Assembly (NCBI RefSeq): GCF_928391935.1
Contig: NZ_CAKMTD010000008.1
Location: 1 to 64,000 of the forward strand
DNA length: 64,000 nucleotides
Reading direction: 5' to 3'
From: Rothia nasimurium
GTDB taxonomy: Bacteria; Actinomycetota; Actinomycetes; Actinomycetales; Micrococcaceae
This document shows, in pieces, positions 51,375-59,563 of the stretch (the stretch's first letter is position 1; the number at the start of each line of letters is the position of its first letter). The notes beneath the pieces are model-generated. The model saw only the letters and a list, made by a program, of their open reading frames with translations, searched no databases and was not told the DNA's origin. The translations under genes and the position numbers were made by a program.

Positions 51375-52226
51375 CTATTCGCCCGCGAAGTTGGATCGGT
51401 AGGCGGGCTGTTCCGGGCAGGTCCCTAAGACGCCTTGCATGGCCCGCTTCTCGGCCTTGGTGACGGTGAGCTTGTAGGCTGCTTTGACGGAGATTTGCCG
51501 GGCAACGTATTCGCACTGGTAGCCGGGTTGGGGGAGCCAGGCAGCGGCGTCCTTATCGGATTTTTCGGTGTTGGCCAGGTAGCCTGCTGCCTGCAGGTTG
51601 AGGGGGTCGTTGGCGATGAGGGCGCGTTGGTCGTCGCCCCAGGCCCAGGCGCCTGAACCCCAGGCGTTGGAGAGGGCGACGACGTGGTCGATGGGCACCG
51701 CCTCACTGGTTTCTGGGCCGCGGACGAAGTTGATAGTCTCGGCTGAGTAGGGGTCTAGCAGGGTGCCGGTGACGACGCGGCAGCGGGTGTCGCGTTCGAT
51801 GGTGGTGAGGTCTCGGGCCAGGATGTCGTTGCGCTGGTCGCACCCGTTGCCGTCGATATCTTGCCAGGGTTCCCCGTAGGCGCTGCGTTTGTAGGGGGTG
51901 GCGCTGCTGCGCTCAGCGACGGTGAGCGAGTCGAGCACCTCGCGTGCCGTGGAGTAGGTTTCTACCCCGCTGTTGGCAAAGCCGGTGCTGATGGGCTGGC
52001 CTGTATCCCAGAGGGCTTCCCAGGCCTGGCGGGGGTTCCAGTTGTGCGTACCGAGCCAGAAGAGGGCTGCCAAGAGCAAGGCTAGGAGGAGCAGGGCCGT
52101 CAGGATACGACGGACGGTCTTGCCCAGGGCGTCCCACCAGCGCACCCCGGTGCGGATCTGGCGGTCGCTGATATCGGGAACCTGGACGGTGCGGGAGCGG
52201 CGACGGGTCGCTTTGGTTTTACTCAA
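51375..52226 (-). CDS. Membrane-anchored or secreted HNH endonuclease-like protein
   Basis: A 283-residue protein with a basic N-terminus, one membrane segment (about 38-60, ILTALLLLALLLAALFWLG), and an outer domain ending in a DUF1524/HNH-type nuclease core: VPIDHVVALSNAWGSGA near residue 185, where D-H-V is the metal/catalytic motif, then RALIANDPLNLQAAGYLANT and KSDKDAAAWLP. Conserved cysteines (NGCDQRND, TRCRVV, GYQCEYV) suggest an extracytoplasmic fold. I choose the TTG at 52226, which overlaps the stop of the upstream gene by 8 bases, so translation is coupled. Similar secreted nucleases feed on or process extracellular DNA. Confidence 0.8.
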   Translation of the reverse strand: MSKTKATRRRSRTVQVPDISDRQIRTGVRWWDALGKTVRRILTALLLLALLLAALFWLGTHNWNPRQAWEALWDTGQPISTGFANSGVETYSTAREVLDSLTVAERSSATPYKRSAYGEPWQDIDGNGCDQRNDILARDLTTIERDTRCRVVTGTLLDPYSAETINFVRGPETSEAVPIDHVVALSNAWGSGAWAWGDDQRALIANDPLNLQAAGYLANTEKSDKDAAAWLPQPGYQCEYVARQISVKAAYKLTVTKAEKRAMQGVLGTCPEQPAYRSNFAGE

Positions 52227-53670
52227 AATCGTCGACAACCACGTAGCCCTTGCCGGTGATCGGCACCATGGGAACAGAACCGGTGGAGGGGTGGGCGGCA
52301 CTGATGGCCGTGGAACCAGCCGGGTCATCGGACTGGAAGTAGTCGGGGTGGTCGGCCCCCATGCCGAACCGCATAGCTGAGATAATGCCGTCGGCGGCCT
52401 CTGCCACGGAGAAGAAGTTGTGGGCCCAGCGGCCGGTGGCGGTGGGGGGCGCCCACCCCTGGCTGGTCAGGTAGTCGGCGTCCATGGGGACGTCGATCGC
52501 GTCAAACTCCTCGGGGGAGGACAGCTCGCAGAAGTAGCCGGCGGGGGATCGCAGAATACTGACATAGTTGGTGTAATCCCCGGTGGCAACCACCTCGGGG
52601 GAGATATAGTACAGGCGCAAGGACAGGCTCCACGGCAGCTCTTCAAGCCGCTGCTCCATGACGCCGGTCAGCTGCTCCCAGGCCCGGGCCTGTTTCTCAG
52701 CCTCACTCAGGGTCTTGGGCTGGACAACACCAATACCCTGGGCCTTAATCTCCTCAATGTTGAGCGGTTCGGTGGGGTCGCTGGAAGCCGACGGTACCTG
52801 CCGGGCGGGCAGGGACGAATTGCCGGCCAAGACCAGGGCGTCATTAATCAGCTGACGGCCAATCCGCAAGGCCTTATGCCAGGAACCATACTTGGCCCGG
52901 ACAGCACCCAGGTGCGGGACCCTCCCGCTCCGGGACGGATCCTCAGCCCAATGGCCGTAGAGCAGGACGGTCGGCTTACGGTCATAGCGGATGCAGAAGC
53001 TCAAAAACTCGCCCAAGGAATTCCTGAAGGTACGCTCACTCACATCACCTGCCGTCAGCGAAATACCCAACTCTTCGGCGTCCGGCGGGCACACCCCCAC
53101 CTTAAGCAGGGCCCGGGACCAGGACCGCTCACCCAGCCGGTCTTCAATCAGGGCACGCGACGGAGGCCACGAGAAATCACCCCGTGACAAATGAGCAACC
53201 TCAGCAGGAAGGTTCTCCAAGAACTCATCGTAGGCATGCTCCTCCAACTGGGTATAGGGATGATCCGCCATATACTCCAAGGCCCCACCAATGCGGCCCA
53301 AAATAGTGGCAATCGTTTCAGGAGCAACCGAAAAAGACTCCAGCATACGCGGCAGGTCCTGCACAATCGTAGGATCCAGACGCACCGCAGCATACTCATA
53401 GTTCGGCTCAAAATCATAGGACACAGCAATCGCATACCAGATCGCTGACGCCATCAGCACATTACTGTGGGTCTGGGCCTGCTGCCCCTCAAAAACCCAG
53501 CGGCCAGAGTACAAGGCCCGTTCAAGAAGCTCCCGGTCTATCGACGGGTAAACAGCAACAACCCGGCTATAGGCTTCAGAGGCCGTCCAGCCCATTGATA
53601 CGAGATCGGTGAAGAACGCATCATGGTGTTCACAAAACTCAGCAAAACTGCTTTCCTGATGGGCGTCCAT
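52219..53670 (-). CDS. Protein with HNH-associated repeats, upstream of the HNH nuclease gene
   Basis: A 483-residue cytoplasmic protein without an enzymatic motif that I recognise. Two short repeats near residues 170-190 (RALIEDRLGERSWSRALLKV) and 250-268 (PHLGAVRAKYGSWHKALRIG) resemble the HNH-associated / homing-endonuclease repeat, a DNA-binding helix pair ending in GSWxxAL. The C-terminal ~100 residues (YYISPEVVATGDYTNYVSIL; LTSQGWAPPTATGRWAHNFF; MGADHPDYF) recall the TY-Chap domain found beside actinobacterial secreted or toxin-like proteins. The ATG at 53670 is chosen; the upstream frame has no ribosome-binding site. Its end overlaps the nuclease gene. Function unknown. Confidence 0.72.
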   Translation of the reverse strand: MDAHQESSFAEFCEHHDAFFTDLVSMGWTASEAYSRVVAVYPSIDRELLERALYSGRWVFEGQQAQTHSNVLMASAIWYAIAVSYDFEPNYEYAAVRLDPTIVQDLPRMLESFSVAPETIATILGRIGGALEYMADHPYTQLEEHAYDEFLENLPAEVAHLSRGDFSWPPSRALIEDRLGERSWSRALLKVGVCPPDAEELGISLTAGDVSERTFRNSLGEFLSFCIRYDRKPTVLLYGHWAEDPSRSGRVPHLGAVRAKYGSWHKALRIGRQLINDALVLAGNSSLPARQVPSASSDPTEPLNIEEIKAQGIGVVQPKTLSEAEKQARAWEQLTGVMEQRLEELPWSLSLRLYYISPEVVATGDYTNYVSILRSPAGYFCELSSPEEFDAIDVPMDADYLTSQGWAPPTATGRWAHNFFSVAEAADGIISAMRFGMGADHPDYFQSDDPAGSTAISAAHPSTGSVPMVPITGKGYVVVDDFE

Positions 53671-53871
53671 TCTAAAACTCCTGATGACAATGGGGTTGGG
53701 GAACAAGGCCCCCTGCGGTTCACGCACTCTATCTTATGACTTGGGCAGACAGCGCACCACAAACAGGTAAAACTGTTACGCCCCCAGAAACTGTCTACAG
53801 CCTTTCACCCCTGCTCCCACAGCGCCCTGAGCACGACGCACCGGCCCGGTTATTAATGAGAAACTTAGAGA

Positions 53872-56241
53872 ATGACTCATGCAGGTTCCGCAGAAAACCA
53901 GGCCCAGGGCCTTCCGCCGATCGAAGAGCGTATCGCTTCCGAACTCGGCGTTAGCACCCAGCGGGTGGATGCCGCCGTCCGCCTGCTCGATGAAGGGGCC
54001 ACCGTGCCCTTTATCGCCCGCTACCGCAAGGAAGCCACTGGCGGGCTCGATGACGCCCAGCTCCGCACCCTGGCCGAACGCCTACGCTACCTGCGGGACC
54101 TCGAAGACCGCCGCGCCGCCGTCCTCAACACCCTGCACGAACGCGCCCTGCTCACCGACGAACTGGCTGCGGCGCTCGCGCTGGCCCCTACCAAAAATGA
54201 GCTTGAAGCCCTCTATGCCCCGCATAAGACCAAGCGTAAGACCCTGGCCTATCTAGCCCGGGAGGCCGGGCTGGAGTCCCTGGTGGAAGATCTGCTTGAG
54301 GTTCCTTTCGCCCCCACTACCGACATTGCCGACGCCTACGTCGAGCCGGCCCTGGCCGACGCCGAACCCGGCACCGTTGAGGCTACCGTCGCCTCAGTGG
54401 AGAACGCCCTGGACGGGGCCCGCGCCATCCTGATTGAGCAGGCCATGACCGACCCGGCCCTGGCTGATACCCTGCGCCAGCGCTTCATGCGCCGTGGTGT
54501 TATCACCTCCCGCCTGATCCCCGGCCAGCAGGAGGCCGGGGCCAAGTTCAGCGACTACTTCGAGTTCAACGAGGAAATCCGCAAGATTCCCTCCCACCGG
54601 GTGCTGGCCCTGCTCCGCGCCGAAAAGGAGGGGGCTGTTAAGGTCACCCTCGATGTGGACGTCCTCCCCCCGGCTAAAACCGGCCTCAAGGGGGGTGCCC
54701 GCGAGGCAGCCGAGATCCTGGCCGAAGAATACGAGCGCGAACGCAGCTGGTACGAACGCACCGTGGCCGAAGCCCTGGGCATCGGCGCCCAGGTGCTGAA
54801 CATGGTGTCCGACGAGAGCATGGTGGTTGGCTGGCAGGCCAAAACAGTGCGGACGGCCTGGCGGCAGCGCCTGCTGCCCCGCCTGGCGACCGAAACCCGC
54901 ACCGTCCTGTTTGAACAGGCCGAGAAGGACGCCATTACCGTCTTTTCCTCCAACCTGCGCGACGTCCTGCTGGCCGCCCCTGCCGGTTCCCGCCCCACCC
55001 TGGGCCTGGATCCCGGCCTGCGTACCGGCGTTAAGGTCGCGGCTGTTGGGGCCACCGGCCAGGTGCTTGCCACTACCGCTATCTACCCGCACGCCCCGCG
55101 CAACCAGTGGGAGGATTCCCTCGCCACCCTAGAAGACCTCGTGATCAGCCACGGTATTGAGCTGATTGCCATTGGCAACGGCACCGCCAGCCGCGAAACC
55201 GACAAACTGGCCGGGGACCTGCTCAAGCGCCTGGCTGCCCGAGGGGTGCGCGGGGTGCAGAAAATCGTCGTCTCCGAAGCCGGGGCCTCCGTCTACTCCG
55301 CCTCAGAACTGGCCTCCACCGAACTGCCCGGCCTCGACGTCTCCCTGCGCGGGGCCGTCTCCATCGCCCGCCGCCTGCAAGACCCCCTGGCCGAACTGGT
55401 CAAAATCGACCCCCAATCCATTGGTGTCGGCCAGTACCAGCACGACGTGTCCCCGGCCGCCCTCACCCGCGCCCTGGACGGCGTCGTGGAGGACTGCGTC
55501 AACGCCGTCGGCGTGCTCGTCAATTCTGCCTCCCCAGCCCTGCTGGCCCGCGTCGCCGGCTTCAACCGCACGGTTGCCGACAACATCGTCACCTACCGCA
55601 CCGAACACGGCCCCTTCACCCGCCGCACCGACCTGCTCAAGGTCCCCCGCCTCGGCCCTAAGGCCTACGAGCAGGCAGCTGGCTTCGTCCGCATTACCGA
55701 CGGCCCCGAACCCCTGGACGCCTCGGGCGTCCACCCCGAGTCCTACGACCTAGCCCGCCAGATTGTTACCGCCGCCGGGGGCTTCACCGGCAACCGTGTC
55801 TCCGCCGAGGCCCTGGCCGCCCTCACCCCTGCCGACTTCGTCACCGAGACCCACGGCCTGCCCACCGTCACCGACATCATCGCTGAACTCTCCGCCCCGG
55901 GGCGCGACCCCCGCCCCACCTTCCGCACCGCCCGCTTCGAAGAGGGCATTGAAACCATCTCCGACCTCACCCCCGGCATGATCCTGGAAGGCACCGTCTC
56001 CAACGTCGCCGCCTTCGGTGCCTTTGTGGATATCGGGGTTCACCAGGACGGCCTGGTTCACGTCTCGCAGATGAGCCGCGACTTTGTCTCAGACCCCCAC
56101 GCCATCGTCAAATCAGGCGACATTGTGCAGGTGCGCGTGGTCGAAGCCGACCCCGCCCGCAAACGCATTTCCCTCTCCCTGCTCCTGGAAGAGCCAGAAC
56201 CCAAGGCGGCCCGCAAGGCAGGCGGACGCCGGCGGCGCTAG
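53872..56241 (+). CDS. tex: Tex-family RNA-binding transcription accessory protein
   Basis: A 789-residue protein. It has the Tex N-terminal helical domain (IASELGVSTQRVDAAVRLLD; GATVPFIARYRKEATGGLDD), a YqgF/RNase H-like domain (PTLGLDPGLRTGVKVAAVGA near residue 365), HhH motifs (SIGVGQYQHDVSPAALTRAL; LLKVPRLGPKAYEQAAGF) and a C-terminal S1 domain (GMILEGTVSNVAAFGAFVDI near 702) with a basic end. It probably binds nucleic acid and aids transcription or stress recovery. Confidence 0.95.
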   Translation: MTHAGSAENQAQGLPPIEERIASELGVSTQRVDAAVRLLDEGATVPFIARYRKEATGGLDDAQLRTLAERLRYLRDLEDRRAAVLNTLHERALLTDELAAALALAPTKNELEALYAPHKTKRKTLAYLAREAGLESLVEDLLEVPFAPTTDIADAYVEPALADAEPGTVEATVASVENALDGARAILIEQAMTDPALADTLRQRFMRRGVITSRLIPGQQEAGAKFSDYFEFNEEIRKIPSHRVLALLRAEKEGAVKVTLDVDVLPPAKTGLKGGAREAAEILAEEYERERSWYERTVAEALGIGAQVLNMVSDESMVVGWQAKTVRTAWRQRLLPRLATETRTVLFEQAEKDAITVFSSNLRDVLLAAPAGSRPTLGLDPGLRTGVKVAAVGATGQVLATTAIYPHAPRNQWEDSLATLEDLVISHGIELIAIGNGTASRETDKLAGDLLKRLAARGVRGVQKIVVSEAGASVYSASELASTELPGLDVSLRGAVSIARRLQDPLAELVKIDPQSIGVGQYQHDVSPAALTRALDGVVEDCVNAVGVLVNSASPALLARVAGFNRTVADNIVTYRTEHGPFTRRTDLLKVPRLGPKAYEQAAGFVRITDGPEPLDASGVHPESYDLARQIVTAAGGFTGNRVSAEALAALTPADFVTETHGLPTVTDIIAELSAPGRDPRPTFRTARFEEGIETISDLTPGMILEGTVSNVAAFGAFVDIGVHQDGLVHVSQMSRDFVSDPHAIVKSGDIVQVRVVEADPARKRISLSLLLEEPEPKAARKAGGRRRR

Positions 56242-56255
56242 GAAGGAACCCCACC

Positions 56256-57134
56256 ATGAACCTGTCTCTGACTATGAACGATGGCCACACCATTCCCCAG
56301 ATGGGCTTTGGTACCTGCCGAATCGCTCCCGAGACCATAGCCGCCGCCGTCACTCGGGCGCTGGAGGCTGGCTACCGGCACATCGACACTGCCACCATCT
56401 ACAAGAATGAAGCGGGCGTTGGGCAGGCTCTGGCTGAATCCGACCTGCCCCGCACCGATCTCTTCATCACCACCAAGCTCTGGAACACCGACCAGGGCTA
56501 CGAGACCGCTATCGAAGCAGCCGAACGCTCCCTCGAACTGCTGGGCTTGGACTACCTGGACCTCTACCTCATCCATTGGGCCCAACCGGCCCAGGGACGC
56601 TACCGGGCCTCCTGGGAAGCCCTGGTCGAGCTGCGCGAGCGCGGGCTGGTGCGCTCCATCGGCGTCTCTAACTTCACCGATACCCAGCTGGACCACATCA
56701 TTGGCGACACCGGTATCACCCCGGTTGTCAACCAGATTGAACTGCACCCCTACCTCACCCAAACCGATATGAGGGCAGAGAACTCAGCCCGCGGCGTCCT
56801 GACCGAGGCCTGGAGCCCCTTGGGCAACGGGCTCGTTCTGGACGACCCCGTCCTGCACCAGCTAGCCCGGGAGCGCGGTATCGGGGTCGCCGAGCTTGTG
56901 CTGGCCTGGCACCTGGCGGTGGGGCACGTCGTGATTCCTAAGACTGAAACCCCCGCCCGTATGGCCTCCAACCTGGCGGTGCAGGGTCTAGACCTCACTC
57001 CCGATGAAATCGCCGCTATCGAGGCTCTCAACCGCACCCACCGCCTGGGTGGTGACCCTGCCGAAGGCGACCTGGGCGCCCCCGAATACAGCGACCGCCG
57101 CTCGTTCACCCCTGCCGAACAGGCTAGGGGCTAG
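56256..57134 (+). CDS. Aldo/keto reductase 1
   Basis: A 292-residue NADPH-dependent reductase of the 2,5-diketo-D-gluconate reductase group. The start is MNDGHTIPQMGFGTCRI. The catalytic Asp-Tyr-Lys-His set is visible: HIDTATIYKNEAGVG gives Asp and Tyr, LFITTKLWN the Lys, and LIHWAQPAQG the His. IPKTETPARMASNLAV binds the cofactor. It starts 14 bases after tex and precedes a paralogue. Confidence 0.92.
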   Translation: MNLSLTMNDGHTIPQMGFGTCRIAPETIAAAVTRALEAGYRHIDTATIYKNEAGVGQALAESDLPRTDLFITTKLWNTDQGYETAIEAAERSLELLGLDYLDLYLIHWAQPAQGRYRASWEALVELRERGLVRSIGVSNFTDTQLDHIIGDTGITPVVNQIELHPYLTQTDMRAENSARGVLTEAWSPLGNGLVLDDPVLHQLARERGIGVAELVLAWHLAVGHVVIPKTETPARMASNLAVQGLDLTPDEIAAIEALNRTHRLGGDPAEGDLGAPEYSDRRSFTPAEQARG

Positions 57135-57188
57135 GGGAGGAGCGGGGCTAGAGTGGAAGAGAACTGTGCAGAACTGAAAGGACACTCC

Positions 57189-58022
57189 ATGACTGAGTCA
57201 CCCCGCCTCACTTTCAACGACGGCAACACCATTCCCCAGCTAGGCTACGGCGTCTGGCAGGTAGAAAACGAGGTTGCTGAGAAGGTCGTGGGTCTGGCCC
57301 TGGAGGCTGGCTACCGCCACATCGACACCGCCAAGATTTACGGCAACGAAGAGGGCACCGGCAAGGCTATTGCTGCCTCCGGCGTCGCCCGCGAGGACGT
57401 CTTCCTCACCACCAAGATCTGGAACGACGACCAGGGCTACGAGCAGGCCCTCAAGGCAGCGGACGAGTCCTTGGCCCGCCTGGGTACCGACTACGTTGAC
57501 CTGCTCCTGGTCCACTGGGCCAAGCCCTCCCAGGGCCTCTACCTGGACACCTGGAAGGCCCTGATTGAACTGCAGAAGCAGGGCAAGGCCAAGTCCATCG
57601 GCGTTTCTAACTTCCCCGAAGAGCAGCTGCGTGAAATCATCGCTGAAACCGGTGTTGTGCCCGCTATCCACCAGATTGAGCTGCACCCCTACTTCGCCCA
57701 GGAGAACCTGCGCGAGGTCCACGCAGAACTTGGCATTGTCACCCAGGCCTGGAGCCCCCTGGGCAACCGCTCCGACCTGCTGGATAACCCCGTCATTGGC
57801 GAAATCGCCAAGGCCCACGACGCCACCCCCGCCCAGGTGGTACTGGCCTGGCACCGGGCCCACGGCATCGTTGCCATCCCCAAGTCCGTAACCCCCGAGC
57901 GTATTGTCTCCAACTTCAAGTCCCTGGATGTAGCCCTGACCGGCGACGAAGTTTCAAAGATTGACGCGCTCTCATCAGCCGAAGGCCGCATTGGCCCCGA
58001 CCCGGCCCACATCGACTTCTAG
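57189..58022 (+). CDS. Aldo/keto reductase 2
   Basis: A 277-residue paralogue of the preceding gene, with the same catalytic set: GYRHIDTAKIYGNEEG (Asp, Tyr), VFLTTKIWN (Lys), LLVHWAKPSQG (His), and IPKSVTPERIVSNFKS for the cofactor. The two proteins are about half identical by eye, so they arose by tandem duplication. The ATG at 57189 follows GAAAGGA; the longer frame lacks a site. Confidence 0.92.
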   Translation: MTESPRLTFNDGNTIPQLGYGVWQVENEVAEKVVGLALEAGYRHIDTAKIYGNEEGTGKAIAASGVAREDVFLTTKIWNDDQGYEQALKAADESLARLGTDYVDLLLVHWAKPSQGLYLDTWKALIELQKQGKAKSIGVSNFPEEQLREIIAETGVVPAIHQIELHPYFAQENLREVHAELGIVTQAWSPLGNRSDLLDNPVIGEIAKAHDATPAQVVLAWHRAHGIVAIPKSVTPERIVSNFKSLDVALTGDEVSKIDALSSAEGRIGPDPAHIDF

Positions 58023-58053
58023 TAAGGGCTACCCAAGGGGCAGAGCAGGGTCA

Positions 58054-58135
58054 CAGCGAAGCTGCTGGCTCGGATGAAGTGAGCGGGTGCGACAGCACGC
58101 AAGAGCGAATGGAATCCGCCGCTAGGCGGGGCGTG
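58054..58135 (+). repeat. Dispersed ~82-bp repeat, copy 2
   Basis: Matches the reverse complement of 2909-2989. It is followed at 58162-58179 by CGCAGATTTATTTCCTCG, an 18-base sequence also found in the tandem unit after tRNA-Thr (2514), with 17 bases in the second unit (2694). It occupies the gap between two convergent genes. Confidence 0.82.
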
Positions 58136-58244
58136 AGGGTCAGGCTTACGCCTATTCCGCCCGCAGATTTATTTCCTCGCGCGCTCGGAATCTGTTGGGC
58201 TCCATCGAGCGTGACCCTGCGGAGCCCCTCGACTGCTACGACTT

Positions 58245-59561
58245 CTAGGAGTCAACGACGGGCTGCTGCCGGGTTTCCGGAATGGGTTCTGGAACATAGC
58301 GCCAGAGGGCAGGTGCCGCCAGCGTCGCTAGGGCGATGGTGACCATGACCAGGGCCCCGCCAACGACGGCGGCCAGGGGCGAGCCCACCAGTTCGGCGGC
58401 ACCGCCTACAAAGGCCATGCCCAGGTTGGGGCCGCCCGCAACCGTGATGATGAAGAGCCCCTGTAGGCGGCCGCGCAGGGCGTCGGGGGTGGCTACCTGA
58501 ATAATGGTGGAGCGGTAGACCGAGCCCAGAGCGTCTGCCCAGCCCATGAAAGCCAGGGCCACAAACGCCAGGCTAAGCGGTAGCAGGTTTTCGGTGATAG
58601 AGGCACTGGGTACCCGCCCCTCATAGGCCCAGGCGATGACGCCAAAGGCGATAAAGCCCAGCCCCCACCCGGTATAGCTGAGGGTGAGGAAGCGGCCCTG
58701 GCGGCGGACGTCCTTGAGGAAGCCAGAGAAGGACACCCCGATGAGGGCACCTACGGGGCCTGCTGCTAGGAGCAGGCCTGCCCCGGCTTCACCGCCGCCG
58801 AAGGTCAGGGCGGCGAGCGCCGGGATGAGCGGGCGGGCCTGGGCGAAGAACATGCCCAGCAGGTCCACCACAAAGGTCATACCGACCACGGTGTTGCGGC
58901 GGACGAACCCCAGCCCCTCGCGGATTGAGGTCAGGACGGACGGACGTGCCGCCCCGCTCTGTTCCGGGAGCATGGCGGGTAGGCGGTAGAGGGCCCAGAT
59001 ACCGACGGTCATGGCGATAACGTTAATGGAGTAGGTGAGCTGGTAGCCCACAGAGGCTACGAGGACGCCGCCGATCAGGGGCCCGGCGCTCATGCCCAGG
59101 GTGCCTACCGACATCATGAGGGTGTTGGCGGCCGGGAGCAGGCGGGGCTTGACGAGGCGGGGAATAATGGCCCCGCGGGCAGACTGGTTGATGGGCTGGA
59201 TGAGGGACTCTGCCGCAATGAGGGCGTAGAGCACGGCCACGCTGTGGATATTGAGCCAGGCGTGCAGGGCGATAAGGACGGCGACGCCCCACATGCCGAG
59301 GGTGGCGGTGAGGGCAACCTTGCGCCGGTCGTAGCGGTCGGCAATGACCCCGCCGTAGAGCCCGCCAATGACCAGGGGAATTACCGATACCAGACCCACC
59401 AGGCCCACGGCCCCGGCGGAGCCTGTGAGGGCGTAAATCTCCAGGGAGATGGCGACGCTGGTGATGGCAAAGCCGATGGTGGAGAAGAGCCCTCCGAGCC
59501 AGATGCGTCTGAAGTCGGGGGAGTAGGTCAGCGGGGTGAAGTCCATGAGTATCTTGCCCAC
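58245..59561 (-). CDS. MFS exporter, EntS-like (MFS_3)
   Basis: A 438-residue transporter with twelve membrane segments. FRRIWLGGLFSTIGFAITSV is the first helix, and GGVIADRYDRRKVALTATLG is motif A; this is the pattern of the enterobactin-exporter-like MFS_3 group. Siderophore or drug export is inferred. No iron box lies in front of it, and the siderophore import operon is 50 kb away. The start is GTG, 3 bases after the SNF2 gene stop; the ATG five codons in is an alternative. Confidence 0.87.
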   Translation of the reverse strand: MGKILMDFTPLTYSPDFRRIWLGGLFSTIGFAITSVAISLEIYALTGSAGAVGLVGLVSVIPLVIGGLYGGVIADRYDRRKVALTATLGMWGVAVLIALHAWLNIHSVAVLYALIAAESLIQPINQSARGAIIPRLVKPRLLPAANTLMMSVGTLGMSAGPLIGGVLVASVGYQLTYSINVIAMTVGIWALYRLPAMLPEQSGAARPSVLTSIREGLGFVRRNTVVGMTFVVDLLGMFFAQARPLIPALAALTFGGGEAGAGLLLAAGPVGALIGVSFSGFLKDVRRQGRFLTLSYTGWGLGFIAFGVIAWAYEGRVPSASITENLLPLSLAFVALAFMGWADALGSVYRSTIIQVATPDALRGRLQGLFIITVAGGPNLGMAFVGGAAELVGSPLAAVVGGALVMVTIALATLAAPALWRYVPEPIPETRQQPVVDS

Positions 59562-59563
59562 GG

